Shown in pieces: positions 45,125 through 53,556 of a stretch of DNA of 64,000 nt. The notes below the pieces were generated by a model. It made no database searches and was not told where the DNA came from. It saw only the letters and a program-made list of their open reading frames with translations. The number at the start of each line of letters is the position of its first letter. Position 1 is the first letter of the stretch. The DNA is from Marinobacter flavimaris (GTDB taxonomy: Bacteria; Pseudomonadota; Gammaproteobacteria; Pseudomonadales; Oleiphilaceae): NCBI RefSeq assembly GCF_002933295.1, contig NZ_PSSW01000002.1:186001-250000 (forward strand), in the 5' to 3' direction. Position numbers and translations under genes: made by a program.

Positions 45125-45976
45125 TTAAATTTTTAAGAGGGAGCACCGAAAACCGGTGGATTCATTTGTTGCCCGCTCTATCGCTTTGCGTCTTGTGACT
45201 GTTGTGTTCCCTGAGAAGTCTCTAAAATCGCCGCCTCGGAGGACCCGGAAGGGTTCGTTGCTCCAGCTTTCTATGATTGGGCTCTCGGGTCCCTTAGGGT
45301 TATTTACGGGGGAGCGCTCATAATAATCGGCGTGATAATAATCTCTCACCCATTCCGCAGCATTCCCTGACATGTCGTACAGGCCAAGCAGGTTTGGAGG
45401 GTAGCTCCCTGGCGGCTGCGGAAGTGATTTATTCTGTCGTCTGTACTGTGATGGGCGTGCTGCCATTGTTACACCTTCTTTCGCGTCTCCGTTCTCAGTA
45501 GCATAGCGAAACGGTTTGCCACCGCTTCGGGCTGCATATTCCCACTGTGCTTCCGTCGGGAGTTCAACGGCTTTGCCAGTCTGAGATCCAAGCCATTCGC
45601 AAAAATCCGACGCATCTTTCCATGACACTACTGCCGGGAAGCTTGATTGAAAGCGATCCGGAGAATGATCTCTAAGGCTTTCGTAGGAACTGTTCGAGTG
45701 TTCATACCCCGTCACCGCCATAAACAGCTCAAAGTCCCCCTGAGTGACCTCATACTTCTGAATATAGAAATCGTCCAGAACTACTTTATGCGGCGGCCAG
45801 CTGTCCTTGCTTCCGTCCCACCCCCCAGGATTCCCCATCATAAACTCCCCACCTTCCACAAAAACCATGGCGTCCATCTGACGCTGAATCATGTCTTTTG
45901 CCTGGGACTCGTAATAAAGGCTACAACCGGAAAGGGCAGAAGTGACAACAAGAGAAGAAAAAACGAGGTAACGCAT
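45125..45976 (-). CDS. SUMF1/FGE-fold lipoprotein
   Basis: A 283-residue lipoprotein from the ATG at 45976. The signal peptide ends in LSGC (Cys17). The rest is an SUMF1-like domain: MVFVEGGEFMMGNPGG, FYIQKYEVTQGDFELFM, DASDFCEWLGSQTGKAVELPTEAQWEYAARSGG, GLYDMSGNAAEWVRDYYHADYY and FRCSLLKI. Residues that make formylglycine in true FGE (a pair of cysteines near the C-terminus) are not both present, so it is probably not a sulfatase activator. It is a paralogue of the fused copy and may act as an immunity protein. Confidence 0.83.
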   Translation of the reverse strand: MRYLVFSSLVVTSALSGCSLYYESQAKDMIQRQMDAMVFVEGGEFMMGNPGGWDGSKDSWPPHKVVLDDFYIQKYEVTQGDFELFMAVTGYEHSNSSYESLRDHSPDRFQSSFPAVVSWKDASDFCEWLGSQTGKAVELPTEAQWEYAARSGGKPFRYATENGDAKEGVTMAARPSQYRRQNKSLPQPPGSYPPNLLGLYDMSGNAAEWVRDYYHADYYERSPVNNPKGPESPIIESWSNEPFRVLRGGDFRDFSGNTTVTRRKAIERATNESTGFRCSLLKI

Positions 45977-46123
45977 GCTTGCTCCGTGCAATGGGGTTAA
46001 CACTCCATGTGTTGGGAATATTCTATCAACTTGCTTGGAGCAACAGAATTACCATAGAGATAGTTTGTATGGATTGGAGGAACCGCGTCTCATCTTGTGA
46101 CTTTCAAGCCTTGTTGAATCGAG

Positions 46124-46158
46124 TATAATTCCGAGCTCCGAAAACAGGGTGTTTTCGG
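46124..46158 (+). promoter_or_regulatory. -10 element and 5' UTR hairpin before the DUF3592 gene
   Basis: A perfect TATAAT occurs at 46124-46129, but no good -35 is spaced from it. Next comes CCGAAAAC (46138-46145), loop AGGGT and GTTTTCGG (46151-46158), an eight-base stem in what would be the leader. The start codon at 46188 lies 30 bases on. A transcription start near 46136 would place the hairpin at the very 5' end. Confidence 0.45.
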
Positions 46159-46187
46159 GCAAGGAAGCAATCTTCAAGGGAACTGAT

Positions 46188-46886
46188 ATGAAAACCTTCA
46201 ATACGCTGCGGGTGATTTTTTCACTCGTGGGTGTCGGCATGCTTGTCGGCGCCTTTTTCTCTTTCCAGAGCACTTCAACCTTTCTTGAAACCGCGACAGC
46301 CAAGCCGGGCGTTGTAACCGACCTGATTCGATCACGATCCAGTGATTCCAATGCCTACTATCCTCTCGTCCGTTTTGAAGACGAAAAAGGCAGGCTCACA
46401 GAGTTCCTCTCATCCAGCGGCAGCAACCCTCCGAGTTACAGTCGCGGAGAGACGGTTCGTGTGTTGTTCATGCCAGGCAATGCTGAGTCTGCAAGAATCG
46501 ATGGATTCTTTTCGCTGTGGGGAGTAACCCTGATCGTAGGCGGTTTGGGCGGTGTTTTCTTTATGGTTGGAGCCGGTATGTTTGTTGTGCCCGCTGTCAG
46601 GAACAGTGGGGCTGCCAAACTTCGCAAAACCGGGCAACGGGTTCAGGGTATGTTTCAGGGTGTCGAAAAGAACCAGATGATCGTCATGAATGGTAAGAGC
46701 CCCTATCAGATCGTTTGCCAGTGGCAGAATCCGGTCACCTCCGATATCCATGTCTTCAGGAGCGGCAACCTCTGGTTTGATCCTTCGGACCATATCCAGA
46801 GCGAGTCCATTCCCGTTTACATCAATCCAACAAACCCCAAGCGGTATTGGGTGGACACCTCCTTTTTGCCAAAGATGGCGAGCTGA
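46188..46886 (+). CDS. DUF3592 membrane protein
   Basis: A 232-residue protein from the ATG at 46188 (AAGGGA upstream). It has two membrane segments, LRVIFSLVGVGMLVGAFFSF and LWGVTLIVGGLGGVFFMVGAG, separated by a periplasmic domain with VTDLIRSRS-YYPLVRFEDEKG-RGETVRVLFMPGNAESARIDGF. This is the DUF3592 pattern. A second such domain follows to the C-terminus (GQRVQGMFQGVEKN, VYINPTNPKRYWVD). Function is unknown. Confidence 0.82.
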   Translation: MKTFNTLRVIFSLVGVGMLVGAFFSFQSTSTFLETATAKPGVVTDLIRSRSSDSNAYYPLVRFEDEKGRLTEFLSSSGSNPPSYSRGETVRVLFMPGNAESARIDGFFSLWGVTLIVGGLGGVFFMVGAGMFVVPAVRNSGAAKLRKTGQRVQGMFQGVEKNQMIVMNGKSPYQIVCQWQNPVTSDIHVFRSGNLWFDPSDHIQSESIPVYINPTNPKRYWVDTSFLPKMAS

Positions 46887-47027
46887 TCGGGCGCTGAATA
46901 CGACTCAAGTGGACCCCGCGTAACCCTCTCCCGGGTGCGCTCGCGCCATGGTGCAGGTAGACTGACCGTTTTTAACACTGGCCTGGAGTTACCGGGCCAG
47001 CATTTTTCACGGTATACAGGCTTCATC

Positions 47028-48131
47028 ATGGAAGACCAATCCACAAATAAGGAACCGGCGGGTGAGAACAAGCGCCTGCTGATTTCATCGGATCTTGCCA
47101 CGCCGATATACGGTTTGTTCGGCCTGGGAATCCTGTACACCCTGTACGTGGCTCATCAGATTGTCCTGCCCATCATTCTTGCGGTAATGACGAGCCTGCT
47201 GCTCTCGCCCCTGGTCAAGAAGGCATACGTTAAGTGGCGGGTTCCCCGGATGATCAGCTCCCTGGTGTTTGTGCTCCTGGTGCTCGCCGGCATCGTCGGC
47301 ATTACACTGGCCGTCGCGACGCCTGCCCTCAAGTGGGTTGAGGAAGTGCCCCAGGGGATATCGAGGCTGCTGGTGGGCGAGAGCGAAATCAGTCGCCAGA
47401 TCGCCAGAGTCTCCGAGTCTGCGGAACAGGTTGAAAAGTCCGTTGAGGAGCTCTCGGAGTCAGAAAGGCAACAGCCAACGACGGTTGTTCTGCAGACGGA
47501 TTCCTGGCGCAACCAGTTGATGACCAAAGCCCGGAACGGCATCGCTGGTCTGGCTTTGGCGCTGGCATTGACTTATTTCCTGTTGGTGAGCGGTGATCGT
47601 CTGATCAAGAACTTTGTCCGTCAGTTGCCCATTGATCAGCGGAAAACCGTGCTTCGGATTACCCACGATTCTCAGCATCAGATTGCCCAGTACCTGGGCG
47701 TTCTCGGCCTGAGTAATCTGGCCGTCGGCACCACAACGGGTCTGATCTGCTGGGCCGTCGGGCTGCCGGATCCGGCTGTGTGGGGACTGGTCGCCGGGCT
47801 TGCCCGGTTCATTCCCTATCTGGGGGTTATTCTCTCTATCTCCATGCTGACGATTGTCTCTGCCATTAGCCTTGATGAGTTCTGGATGATGGCCATTGCG
47901 CCACTTGGCTTCCTCGGTTTGACCACGCTGGTCGGGTTCTTTATCGAACCCTGGATTCACGGCTTTCGGATGGCGATCAATCCGGTGATCATCTTCGTCT
48001 CGATCTTCTTCTGGGGCTGGCTCTGGGGGCCGGTGGGCGTGCTCCTGGCGGTGCCTCTGATGACGGTCATCCAGGTGGTACTCAAGCAGATTCCCAAGCT
48101 GCGTCCTGTCTATAAAGTGATTGCCCGGTAG
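47028..48131 (+). CDS. AI-2E family transporter (PerM/TqsA type)
   Basis: A 367-residue membrane protein from the ATG at 47028. Two N-terminal membrane helices are followed by a loop/helix region (KWVEEVPQGISRLLVGESEISRQIARV) and then several more helices with GLPDPAVWGLVAGLARFIPYLGVILSISMLTIV and FFWGWLWGPVGVLLAVPLMTVIQVVL, the AI-2E transporter signature. Family members export autoinducer-2 or ions; here the substrate is unknown. Its 5' end was copied into the mosaic at 44.07-44.31 kb. Confidence 0.87.
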   Translation: MEDQSTNKEPAGENKRLLISSDLATPIYGLFGLGILYTLYVAHQIVLPIILAVMTSLLLSPLVKKAYVKWRVPRMISSLVFVLLVLAGIVGITLAVATPALKWVEEVPQGISRLLVGESEISRQIARVSESAEQVEKSVEELSESERQQPTTVVLQTDSWRNQLMTKARNGIAGLALALALTYFLLVSGDRLIKNFVRQLPIDQRKTVLRITHDSQHQIAQYLGVLGLSNLAVGTTTGLICWAVGLPDPAVWGLVAGLARFIPYLGVILSISMLTIVSAISLDEFWMMAIAPLGFLGLTTLVGFFIEPWIHGFRMAINPVIIFVSIFFWGWLWGPVGVLLAVPLMTVIQVVLKQIPKLRPVYKVIAR

Positions 48132-48231
48132 TCTGATAATGGATACCCGCAACACGCACTGACACGCCCGGTAAACTCACCTATCCTCTTTGAATACCCG
48201 AAATACAGCAAACAGGGAGGATCGTCAGCCC

Positions 48232-49374
48232 ATGATCCCGAACACCATGAAAGCTATGGTTCTTACCGGTCACGGTGATGTCGATAAACTGGAGTACCAG
48301 GACGTGCCTGTTCCTGCGCCCGGAGCCGGTCAGGTGCTTGTTCAGGTTACGGCAACGGCGAAGAACAACACCGACCGCAAGGCACGGGAAGGGCTGTATC
48401 CCACCAAAAAAGGCGAAATGACATCCTTCCAGATGGGCGGCAAGCCCACGCTGGTTTTTCCGCGGATCCAGGGGGCAGACATCGCCGGGCGCGTTGTGGC
48501 TGTTGGTGACGGTGTGGATGAGTCCCGCGTTGGAGAACGGGGCCTTCTGGATTTCAACATCTACGCCAATGACCGCCGAGACATCAATCTCACGCCCGAT
48601 TACTACGGCCACGGTGCCGACGGCGGTTACGCGGAATACGTAGCGCTGCCGGCTGACCAGTTCCATCACATACCCAATGCCGAACTGGCGGATGCCGAAG
48701 TGGCGTCCATGGGCATGTGTTCCTACCAGACCGCCATGCACATGCTTACCTCGGCCAACATCAAGGCCGGAGAGCGGGTCCTGGTGACCGGCGCCAGCGG
48801 GGGCGTTGGCACGGCCCTGATCCAGCTTTGCCGAATTATGGGGGCTATTCCCTATGCTCTCAGTAAACAGGACAAAGCGGCAGCGCTGTTGGAACTGGGC
48901 GCCGAGGCGGTGCTGGATCGCTCCGATATGGACAGCTTTGTAGATCGGGTGAAAGCGGAAACCGGAGGCAAGCCCATTGATGCGGTGATGGACCTGGTGG
49001 GCGGAGAGATGACCGATGTGTTCATCGACACCATGATCTTCGATATGAACGCCCGCAGCACCTACCCGCGCCTGAGTATTGCCGGGGCCAGTGGCGGCAA
49101 CATCAGCGAAATCCTGTGGACCCGGATCTACCTCTATCAGGTACAGATTTTCGGGGTATCTCATGGCACCCGAGAAGAGGCGGAACAACTTATGGCCTGG
49201 ATCCGGGGAGGGCAACTGAAACCGGTTCTGCACGGTGCGTTTCGGCTCTCTGAACTGCACCGGGCAGAAGAATATTTTGTGAACCGGGGTAGTAATTATC
49301 TCGGCAAGATCGTGATCGTTCCCGACTCACAATGGGAAGAACACGGCCAACCCTGGTCACTGGAGAGCGCTTGA
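48232..49374 (+). CDS. Zinc-type alcohol dehydrogenase/quinone oxidoreductase family protein
   Basis: A 380-residue MDR family protein. The ATG at 48232 has AGGGAGG upstream; the first frame start at 48190 is a TTG. It has HGDVDKLEYQDVPVPAPGAGQVLVQV, GADIAGRVVAVGDGV, a GHGADGGYAEYVALP segment and the NAD(P) site VLVTGASGGVGTALIQLCRIMG. The structural zinc cysteines of ADH are absent, so a zinc-free quinone-oxidoreductase-like mechanism is likely. It overlaps the racemase-family gene by one base at TGATG. Confidence 0.82.
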   Translation: MIPNTMKAMVLTGHGDVDKLEYQDVPVPAPGAGQVLVQVTATAKNNTDRKAREGLYPTKKGEMTSFQMGGKPTLVFPRIQGADIAGRVVAVGDGVDESRVGERGLLDFNIYANDRRDINLTPDYYGHGADGGYAEYVALPADQFHHIPNAELADAEVASMGMCSYQTAMHMLTSANIKAGERVLVTGASGGVGTALIQLCRIMGAIPYALSKQDKAAALLELGAEAVLDRSDMDSFVDRVKAETGGKPIDAVMDLVGGEMTDVFIDTMIFDMNARSTYPRLSIAGASGGNISEILWTRIYLYQVQIFGVSHGTREEAEQLMAWIRGGQLKPVLHGAFRLSELHRAEEYFVNRGSNYLGKIVIVPDSQWEEHGQPWSLESA

Positions 49375-50435
49375 TGAAACCGGAACTGACCATTCAGTTG
49401 ATGGATACCCATGCCGGCGGTGATGTCAGCCGGATCGTGACCGGTGGCATTGATCTGTTGCCCGGCGATACCGTGCGAGCGCAGATGGAGTACCTGCGGG
49501 ATGACGCCGACGGTCTACGCCGGCTTTTGCTGGAAGAGCCCTACGGGATACCGGAAATGTCTGTGGATCTGTTGGTGCCGCCCACGGATCCGCGAGCTGC
49601 CGCCGGTTACATCATCATGGAAGTCATGGGCTACCCTATCTACTCGGGCTCCAACACCATCTGCACGGCTACTGCGGTGCTGGAAGCGGGCATTGTGCCC
49701 AAACAGGAAGGCCAGCAGAGTTTTATACTGGAGTCGCCCGCCGGACTGGTCCAGATTGAGGCGACGGTGCACGACGGAGTGGTAGAAGCCATCACCTGTG
49801 AAGGTCTGCCCAGCTATATCCACACCTACAAGGCCACCATCGACGTGCCTTCGCTGGGCGAGATTACCTACAGTGTTGCATACAGCGGCGGCTTTTATGC
49901 CCTGGTTGATGCAGCCAGCATGGGCTTCGATCTGACCCTGGACGAAGAACGCAAACTCGCTGAAACCGCCCACGCCATTGTCGAGGCGATTCAGGCAGAG
50001 CGGGGCTTTTCCCATTATACGCTTGGCGACGTAGGGCCACTGCCGTTCCTGCACTTCATGGGCCCTGTGGAGCATGTGGCAGAGGGCTATTACCGGTCCC
50101 GCTCGGCAACCTATGTGCATCCCGGTGTGATCTGTCGGAGCACAACGGGCACCGGCACGTCCGCCCGTCTGGCGTTGATGAACTACGAAGGCAGTATCAA
50201 GCCGGGCGACAAGCTGGAAACCGTTTCTCTCAGAGAGACGGGCTTTATCGGTGAATTCACTTCCGTTGAGGAAGAGGGTGAGTACCAGGTGATCAAAAAC
50301 AGCATCACCGGCAAGGGTTATGTCATTGCCCGCTCCGACATCGTGGTCAATTGCGATGATCCCATGGTGGAGTGCGGCTCCCTGCACCACATACTTTCAA
50401 GCCGCCATCCCGGGAAGATCACGCCGAAATCCTGA
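49374..50435 (+). CDS. Proline racemase-family protein with Ser/Thr catalytic pair
   Basis: A 353-residue member of the proline racemase superfamily from the ATG at 49374. The first catalytic position is in YPIYSGSNTICTATAV, where the usual Cys of MCGH is Ser. The second is in ICRSTTGTGTSARLAL, where the usual Cys of SPCGTGTS is Thr. This pair of replacements departs from racemases and epimerases (two Cys) and suggests a dehydratase-type or other hydroxyproline enzyme. No other hydroxyproline gene is adjacent; the upstream MDR dehydrogenase may be a partner. Confidence 0.82.
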   Translation: MKPELTIQLMDTHAGGDVSRIVTGGIDLLPGDTVRAQMEYLRDDADGLRRLLLEEPYGIPEMSVDLLVPPTDPRAAAGYIIMEVMGYPIYSGSNTICTATAVLEAGIVPKQEGQQSFILESPAGLVQIEATVHDGVVEAITCEGLPSYIHTYKATIDVPSLGEITYSVAYSGGFYALVDAASMGFDLTLDEERKLAETAHAIVEAIQAERGFSHYTLGDVGPLPFLHFMGPVEHVAEGYYRSRSATYVHPGVICRSTTGTGTSARLALMNYEGSIKPGDKLETVSLRETGFIGEFTSVEEEGEYQVIKNSITGKGYVIARSDIVVNCDDPMVECGSLHHILSSRHPGKITPKS

Positions 50436-50457
50436 TTTTTGTGTTTGATCCCTTCAA

Positions 50458-50487
50458 GGGTGCGGCAGGCCTGTCGCACCCGCTTTT
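50458..50487 (+). terminator. Intrinsic terminator after the racemase-family gene
   Basis: GGGTGCGGCAGG (50458-50469) pairs with CCTGTCGCACCC (50470-50481), a palindrome with a single G-T wobble, followed by GCTTTTCC. The inner bases make the loop. It ends the oxidoreductase-racemase transcript before the acyl-CoA synthetase operon. Confidence 0.7.
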
Positions 50488-50536
50488 CCTGCTCATAAAG
50501 CCACACAGATTTCTTCCTTTTTGGTCTAAAGTTTAC

Positions 50537-50548
50537 CTTTACGTAAAG
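50537..50548. promoter_or_regulatory. Operator-like palindrome upstream of the acyl-CoA synthetase gene
   Basis: CTTTACGTAAAG is a perfect 12-base palindrome about 60 bases before the acyl-CoA synthetase ATG. Its core TTTACGTA also occurs in the site before the ABC importer at 53482. The shape is like sites of acyl-CoA/branched-chain acid regulators (LiuR-type), an inference only. Confidence 0.55.
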
Positions 50549-50607
50549 TGAAGCCTGTGCTAAACCTTGACCCGTGCTTTCAATGATAAAAACAACAGGA
50601 GTTGAGA

Positions 50608-52257
50608 ATGAGCCTTCCGGAATATACCGACGTTTACAACAACTTCGATCCTGCTGCTCTGGAAGCGGACATCCTGGATGGACGTCTGGATAGCGGGCTC
50701 AACGTATGTCACGAAATCTGCGACAAATGGGCAGATGACCCGAGTCGGGTTGCGCTTTACTACGAAACCGAAGATGGCGGTGACGGCGCTCTGACTTTCG
50801 CCGAGCTGAAAGAGGCCTCTGCGCGTTTTGCCAATTATCTGAAATCCCTGGGCATCGGAAAGGGCGACCGGGTGGCTGCACTCCTGCCGCGCACTCCGGA
50901 GCTGCTGATCGTTATCGCCGGAACCCTGCGTGCTGGTGCCGTGTATCAGCCGCTGTTCACGGCCTTTGGTTCCGGGGCGATTGAGTACCGGTTCGAGCGA
51001 GCCAGCACCAAGCTGGTGGTGACCAACCCGGAGAACTATCCCAAGCTGAACGACGTCAAAGTCTGCCCGCCGGTTGTGGGTGTAAGCGCCAGTGAGATTG
51101 GCGCGGACATCCCTGACTTCGAAGAGACCCTGGCGGCCCAGTCCAGCGATTTTGAGCCTGTCATGATCAAGGGCGACGATCCGTTCCTGCAGATGTTCAC
51201 TTCTGGCACCGTGGGTAAGTCCAAGGGGGTTGCGGTACCGGCCAAAGCGTTGCTGGCGTTCTACGTTTACATGAAATACGCCATTGATCTGCAGGATGGT
51301 GACAGGTTCTGGAACGTGGCCGATCCCGGTTGGGCCTACGGTCTTTACTATGCCGTGGTTGGGCCGCTGCTGATGGGCCACGCCACGCACTTCAACCCGG
51401 GTGGTTTTACCCCGGAATCCACCTACGACATGATCCGCAAGTACAAGATCACCAACCTGGCTGCGGCGCCTACGGCTTACCGTTTGCTCAAGGCAAACGA
51501 TCACGTGCTGCCGGAAGGCGAGAACCTGGGCCTTCGGGTTGCCAGCAGCGCCGGCGAGCCTTTGAACCCGGAAGTGGTGAACTGGATTCGCAACCGTCAC
51601 TACTGCCCGGTTAAAGATCATTACGGCCAGACCGAGACTGGCATGACCTGCTGCAATTTCCACGGTCTTGCGCATCCGGTTCGTGAAGGCTCAATGGGCT
51701 ATGCCTCTCCTGGCCACAAGGTGGTCGCGCTGAACGAGAAAAACGAGGTAGTAGGCGAGGGTGAAGTTGGTCAGCTGGCGGTTGACGTAAAAGCGTCCCC
51801 GCTTTTCCACTTCGACGGTTACACCTGGGGTGAAAAGGATCCGTTCGTTAACGGCTACTATCTCACCGGTGACATGGTCATCAACCACGGCAATGGCAAC
51901 TTCTCCTTCAGTGGCAGGGATGATGACATCATCACCACGGCCGGCTACCGGGTGGGACCGGCAGACGTCGAGAGCACACTGCTCGAGCACGCCGCTGTGG
52001 CGGAGTCCGGCGTTGTCGGCAAGCCGGACGAAAAGCGCGGTTCCATCATCAAGGCTTATGTGGTGATCAAGGGCGATTACGCTCTTGGAGACGAACAGGC
52101 CCTGAAAGACGAACTGCAGGAGTTGGTGCGTCGCAGGCTCTCGACCCACGCCTTCCCCCGGGAGATTGAGTTTGTCGATGAGCTGCCGAAGACTCCCAGC
52201 GGCAAGATCCAGCGGTTTGTCCTGCGTAATCAGGCCAAGGAAGAAATCGGCGCATGA
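50608..52257 (+). CDS. AMP-forming acyl-CoA synthetase
   Basis: A 549-residue ANL-superfamily enzyme from the ATG at 50608 (CAGGAG upstream). It has FTSGTVGKSKGVAVP (P-loop-like A3), YGQTETGMTCCNFHG (A5) and GRDDDIITTAGYRVGPADVESTLLEH (A8), and the catalytic Lys in PKTPSGKIQRFVLR. It activates a carboxylic acid as acyl-AMP and then acyl-CoA. The substrate class (short, branched or aromatic) is not readable. Thioesterase, hydrolase and importer genes follow. Confidence 0.88.
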   Translation: MSLPEYTDVYNNFDPAALEADILDGRLDSGLNVCHEICDKWADDPSRVALYYETEDGGDGALTFAELKEASARFANYLKSLGIGKGDRVAALLPRTPELLIVIAGTLRAGAVYQPLFTAFGSGAIEYRFERASTKLVVTNPENYPKLNDVKVCPPVVGVSASEIGADIPDFEETLAAQSSDFEPVMIKGDDPFLQMFTSGTVGKSKGVAVPAKALLAFYVYMKYAIDLQDGDRFWNVADPGWAYGLYYAVVGPLLMGHATHFNPGGFTPESTYDMIRKYKITNLAAAPTAYRLLKANDHVLPEGENLGLRVASSAGEPLNPEVVNWIRNRHYCPVKDHYGQTETGMTCCNFHGLAHPVREGSMGYASPGHKVVALNEKNEVVGEGEVGQLAVDVKASPLFHFDGYTWGEKDPFVNGYYLTGDMVINHGNGNFSFSGRDDDIITTAGYRVGPADVESTLLEHAAVAESGVVGKPDEKRGSIIKAYVVIKGDYALGDEQALKDELQELVRRRLSTHAFPREIEFVDELPKTPSGKIQRFVLRNQAKEEIGA

Positions 52258-52670
52258 TCATTACGTTCGAAGAGCTGCAGGCCTTCCTTGACGAGCAGTT
52301 TCCGCAGGGGGAGGCCTACGGCACCCTGCAGAAGCTCGGGGATGGCTGGGCAGAAATGAAACTGGAAGTGGATGAGGCGCATCTCAGGCCCGGGGGCACC
52401 GTCTCCGGGCCGGCCATGATGGGGCTGGCGGATGTCACCCTTTATGCGGCGCTGTTGAGCAAGATTGGCCTGGTTCCCCTGGCGGTGACCACTAATCTGA
52501 ACATTAATTTTCTACGCAAGCCGGTGGCGCATCAGCCTATCTGGGCCCGTGCCACCATGCTGAAAGTCGGCCGTACCATGGGCGTGGGCGAAGTGTTCGT
52601 TTACTCGGAAGGTGCCGAAGAGCCGGTTGCCCACTCCACCATGACCTATTCAATTCCGCCAAACCGGTAA
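52254..52670 (+). CDS. PaaI-type hotdog thioesterase
   Basis: A 138-residue hotdog-fold protein with LRPGGTVSGPAMMGLADVTLYAAL, which has the HxGxxxxxxD-type segment in the modified form of PaaI-like proteins, then TNLNINFLRKP and VFVYSEGAEEPVAHSTMTYSI. It overlaps the synthetase stop by four bases. It likely trims stalled acyl-CoA in the same pathway. Confidence 0.84.
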   Translation: MIITFEELQAFLDEQFPQGEAYGTLQKLGDGWAEMKLEVDEAHLRPGGTVSGPAMMGLADVTLYAALLSKIGLVPLAVTTNLNINFLRKPVAHQPIWARATMLKVGRTMGVGEVFVYSEGAEEPVAHSTMTYSIPPNR

Positions 52671-52674
52671 TCCC

Positions 52675-53478
52675 ATGCAGATTCGTGACATGATGGTGCC
52701 GGTAGGCGACGGTATTGAGCTGGAAGTCAGGCGGATCCAGCACGCGGAACCGAAAGGGCCGGTGCTGGTTTTTCTCCACGAGTCCCTGGGCAGCATCGCC
52801 TTGTGGCGTAAGTTTCCGGAAAAGCTCGCGAAAGCAACCGGCTGCGACGCGCTGATCTACAATCGTCAGGGCTATGGCCATTCTTCCGATGAAGAACTCC
52901 CGCGCCCACACGATTACCTTGAGACAGCTGGCGAACAGTGGTTGCCCCGTCTCCTGGACAAGCTCGAAATCAGGGATGTGGTGCTGATAGGGCACAGCGA
53001 CGGTGGTTCCATTGCCCTCGTGACTGCCGGCACCATGGGGGGCCGTGTAAAGGCGCTGGCGACCATGGCGGCGCACATCTATGCCGATCACCTGACCCTC
53101 GCTGGTATCGAGGAAATGGCCGTGCGTTACCGGGAGACGGATATCCGGGATCGGTTGGCGCGCTATCACGGCAACCGGACTGACGATCTTTTCAACGCCT
53201 GGCAGACAGTCTGGCGTGACGAAGGGTTTCAGGCGGCGATGGATTTCAGTCGCTGGCTGGCGGCAATTGAATGTCCGGCTATTATCATTCAGGGAGAAAA
53301 CGACGAATACGGAGTGCCGGAGCAGGTCACGGATATCGTTGCCGGCATCGGACCAAAGGCCCGCGGCGTTCTTCTCGAGGATGCGGGGCACTCGCCACAC
53401 CTGGAAAAGCAGGACCAGGTAGTAGAACTCCTATACGACTTTTTGCGTAGCGAGAGTGTACTTAAAAACTGCAATTAA
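52675..53478 (+). CDS. Alpha/beta hydrolase
   Basis: A 267-residue alpha/beta hydrolase. It has VFLHESLGSIALW (oxyanion HE instead of HG), YNRQGYGHSS, nucleophile in GHSDGGSIA and the catalytic His in DAGHSPHLEKQDQV. It follows the thioesterase by four bases. It may release the acid taken up or a CoA-linked ester, but no substrate is established. Confidence 0.85.
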   Translation: MQIRDMMVPVGDGIELEVRRIQHAEPKGPVLVFLHESLGSIALWRKFPEKLAKATGCDALIYNRQGYGHSSDEELPRPHDYLETAGEQWLPRLLDKLEIRDVVLIGHSDGGSIALVTAGTMGGRVKALATMAAHIYADHLTLAGIEEMAVRYRETDIRDRLARYHGNRTDDLFNAWQTVWRDEGFQAAMDFSRWLAAIECPAIIIQGENDEYGVPEQVTDIVAGIGPKARGVLLEDAGHSPHLEKQDQVVELLYDFLRSESVLKNCN

Positions 53479-53481
53479 GTG

Positions 53482-53503
53482 TTGACGTTTACGTATACGT
53501 CAA
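53482..53503. promoter_or_regulatory. Operator-like palindrome upstream of the ABC importer
   Basis: A 22-base near-perfect inverted repeat, TTGACGTTTACGTATACGTCAA, with mismatches only at positions 8 and 15. It starts four bases after the hydrolase stop and 54 bases before the importer ATG. It shares the TTTACGTA core with the site at 50537. It is likely a regulator operator, possibly overlapping the -35 region (TTGACG). Confidence 0.65.
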
Positions 53504-53556
53504 TCTAATCTGGTAGTCAGATAAAACGCACAACAATAACAAAGGTAGATTGGCTC

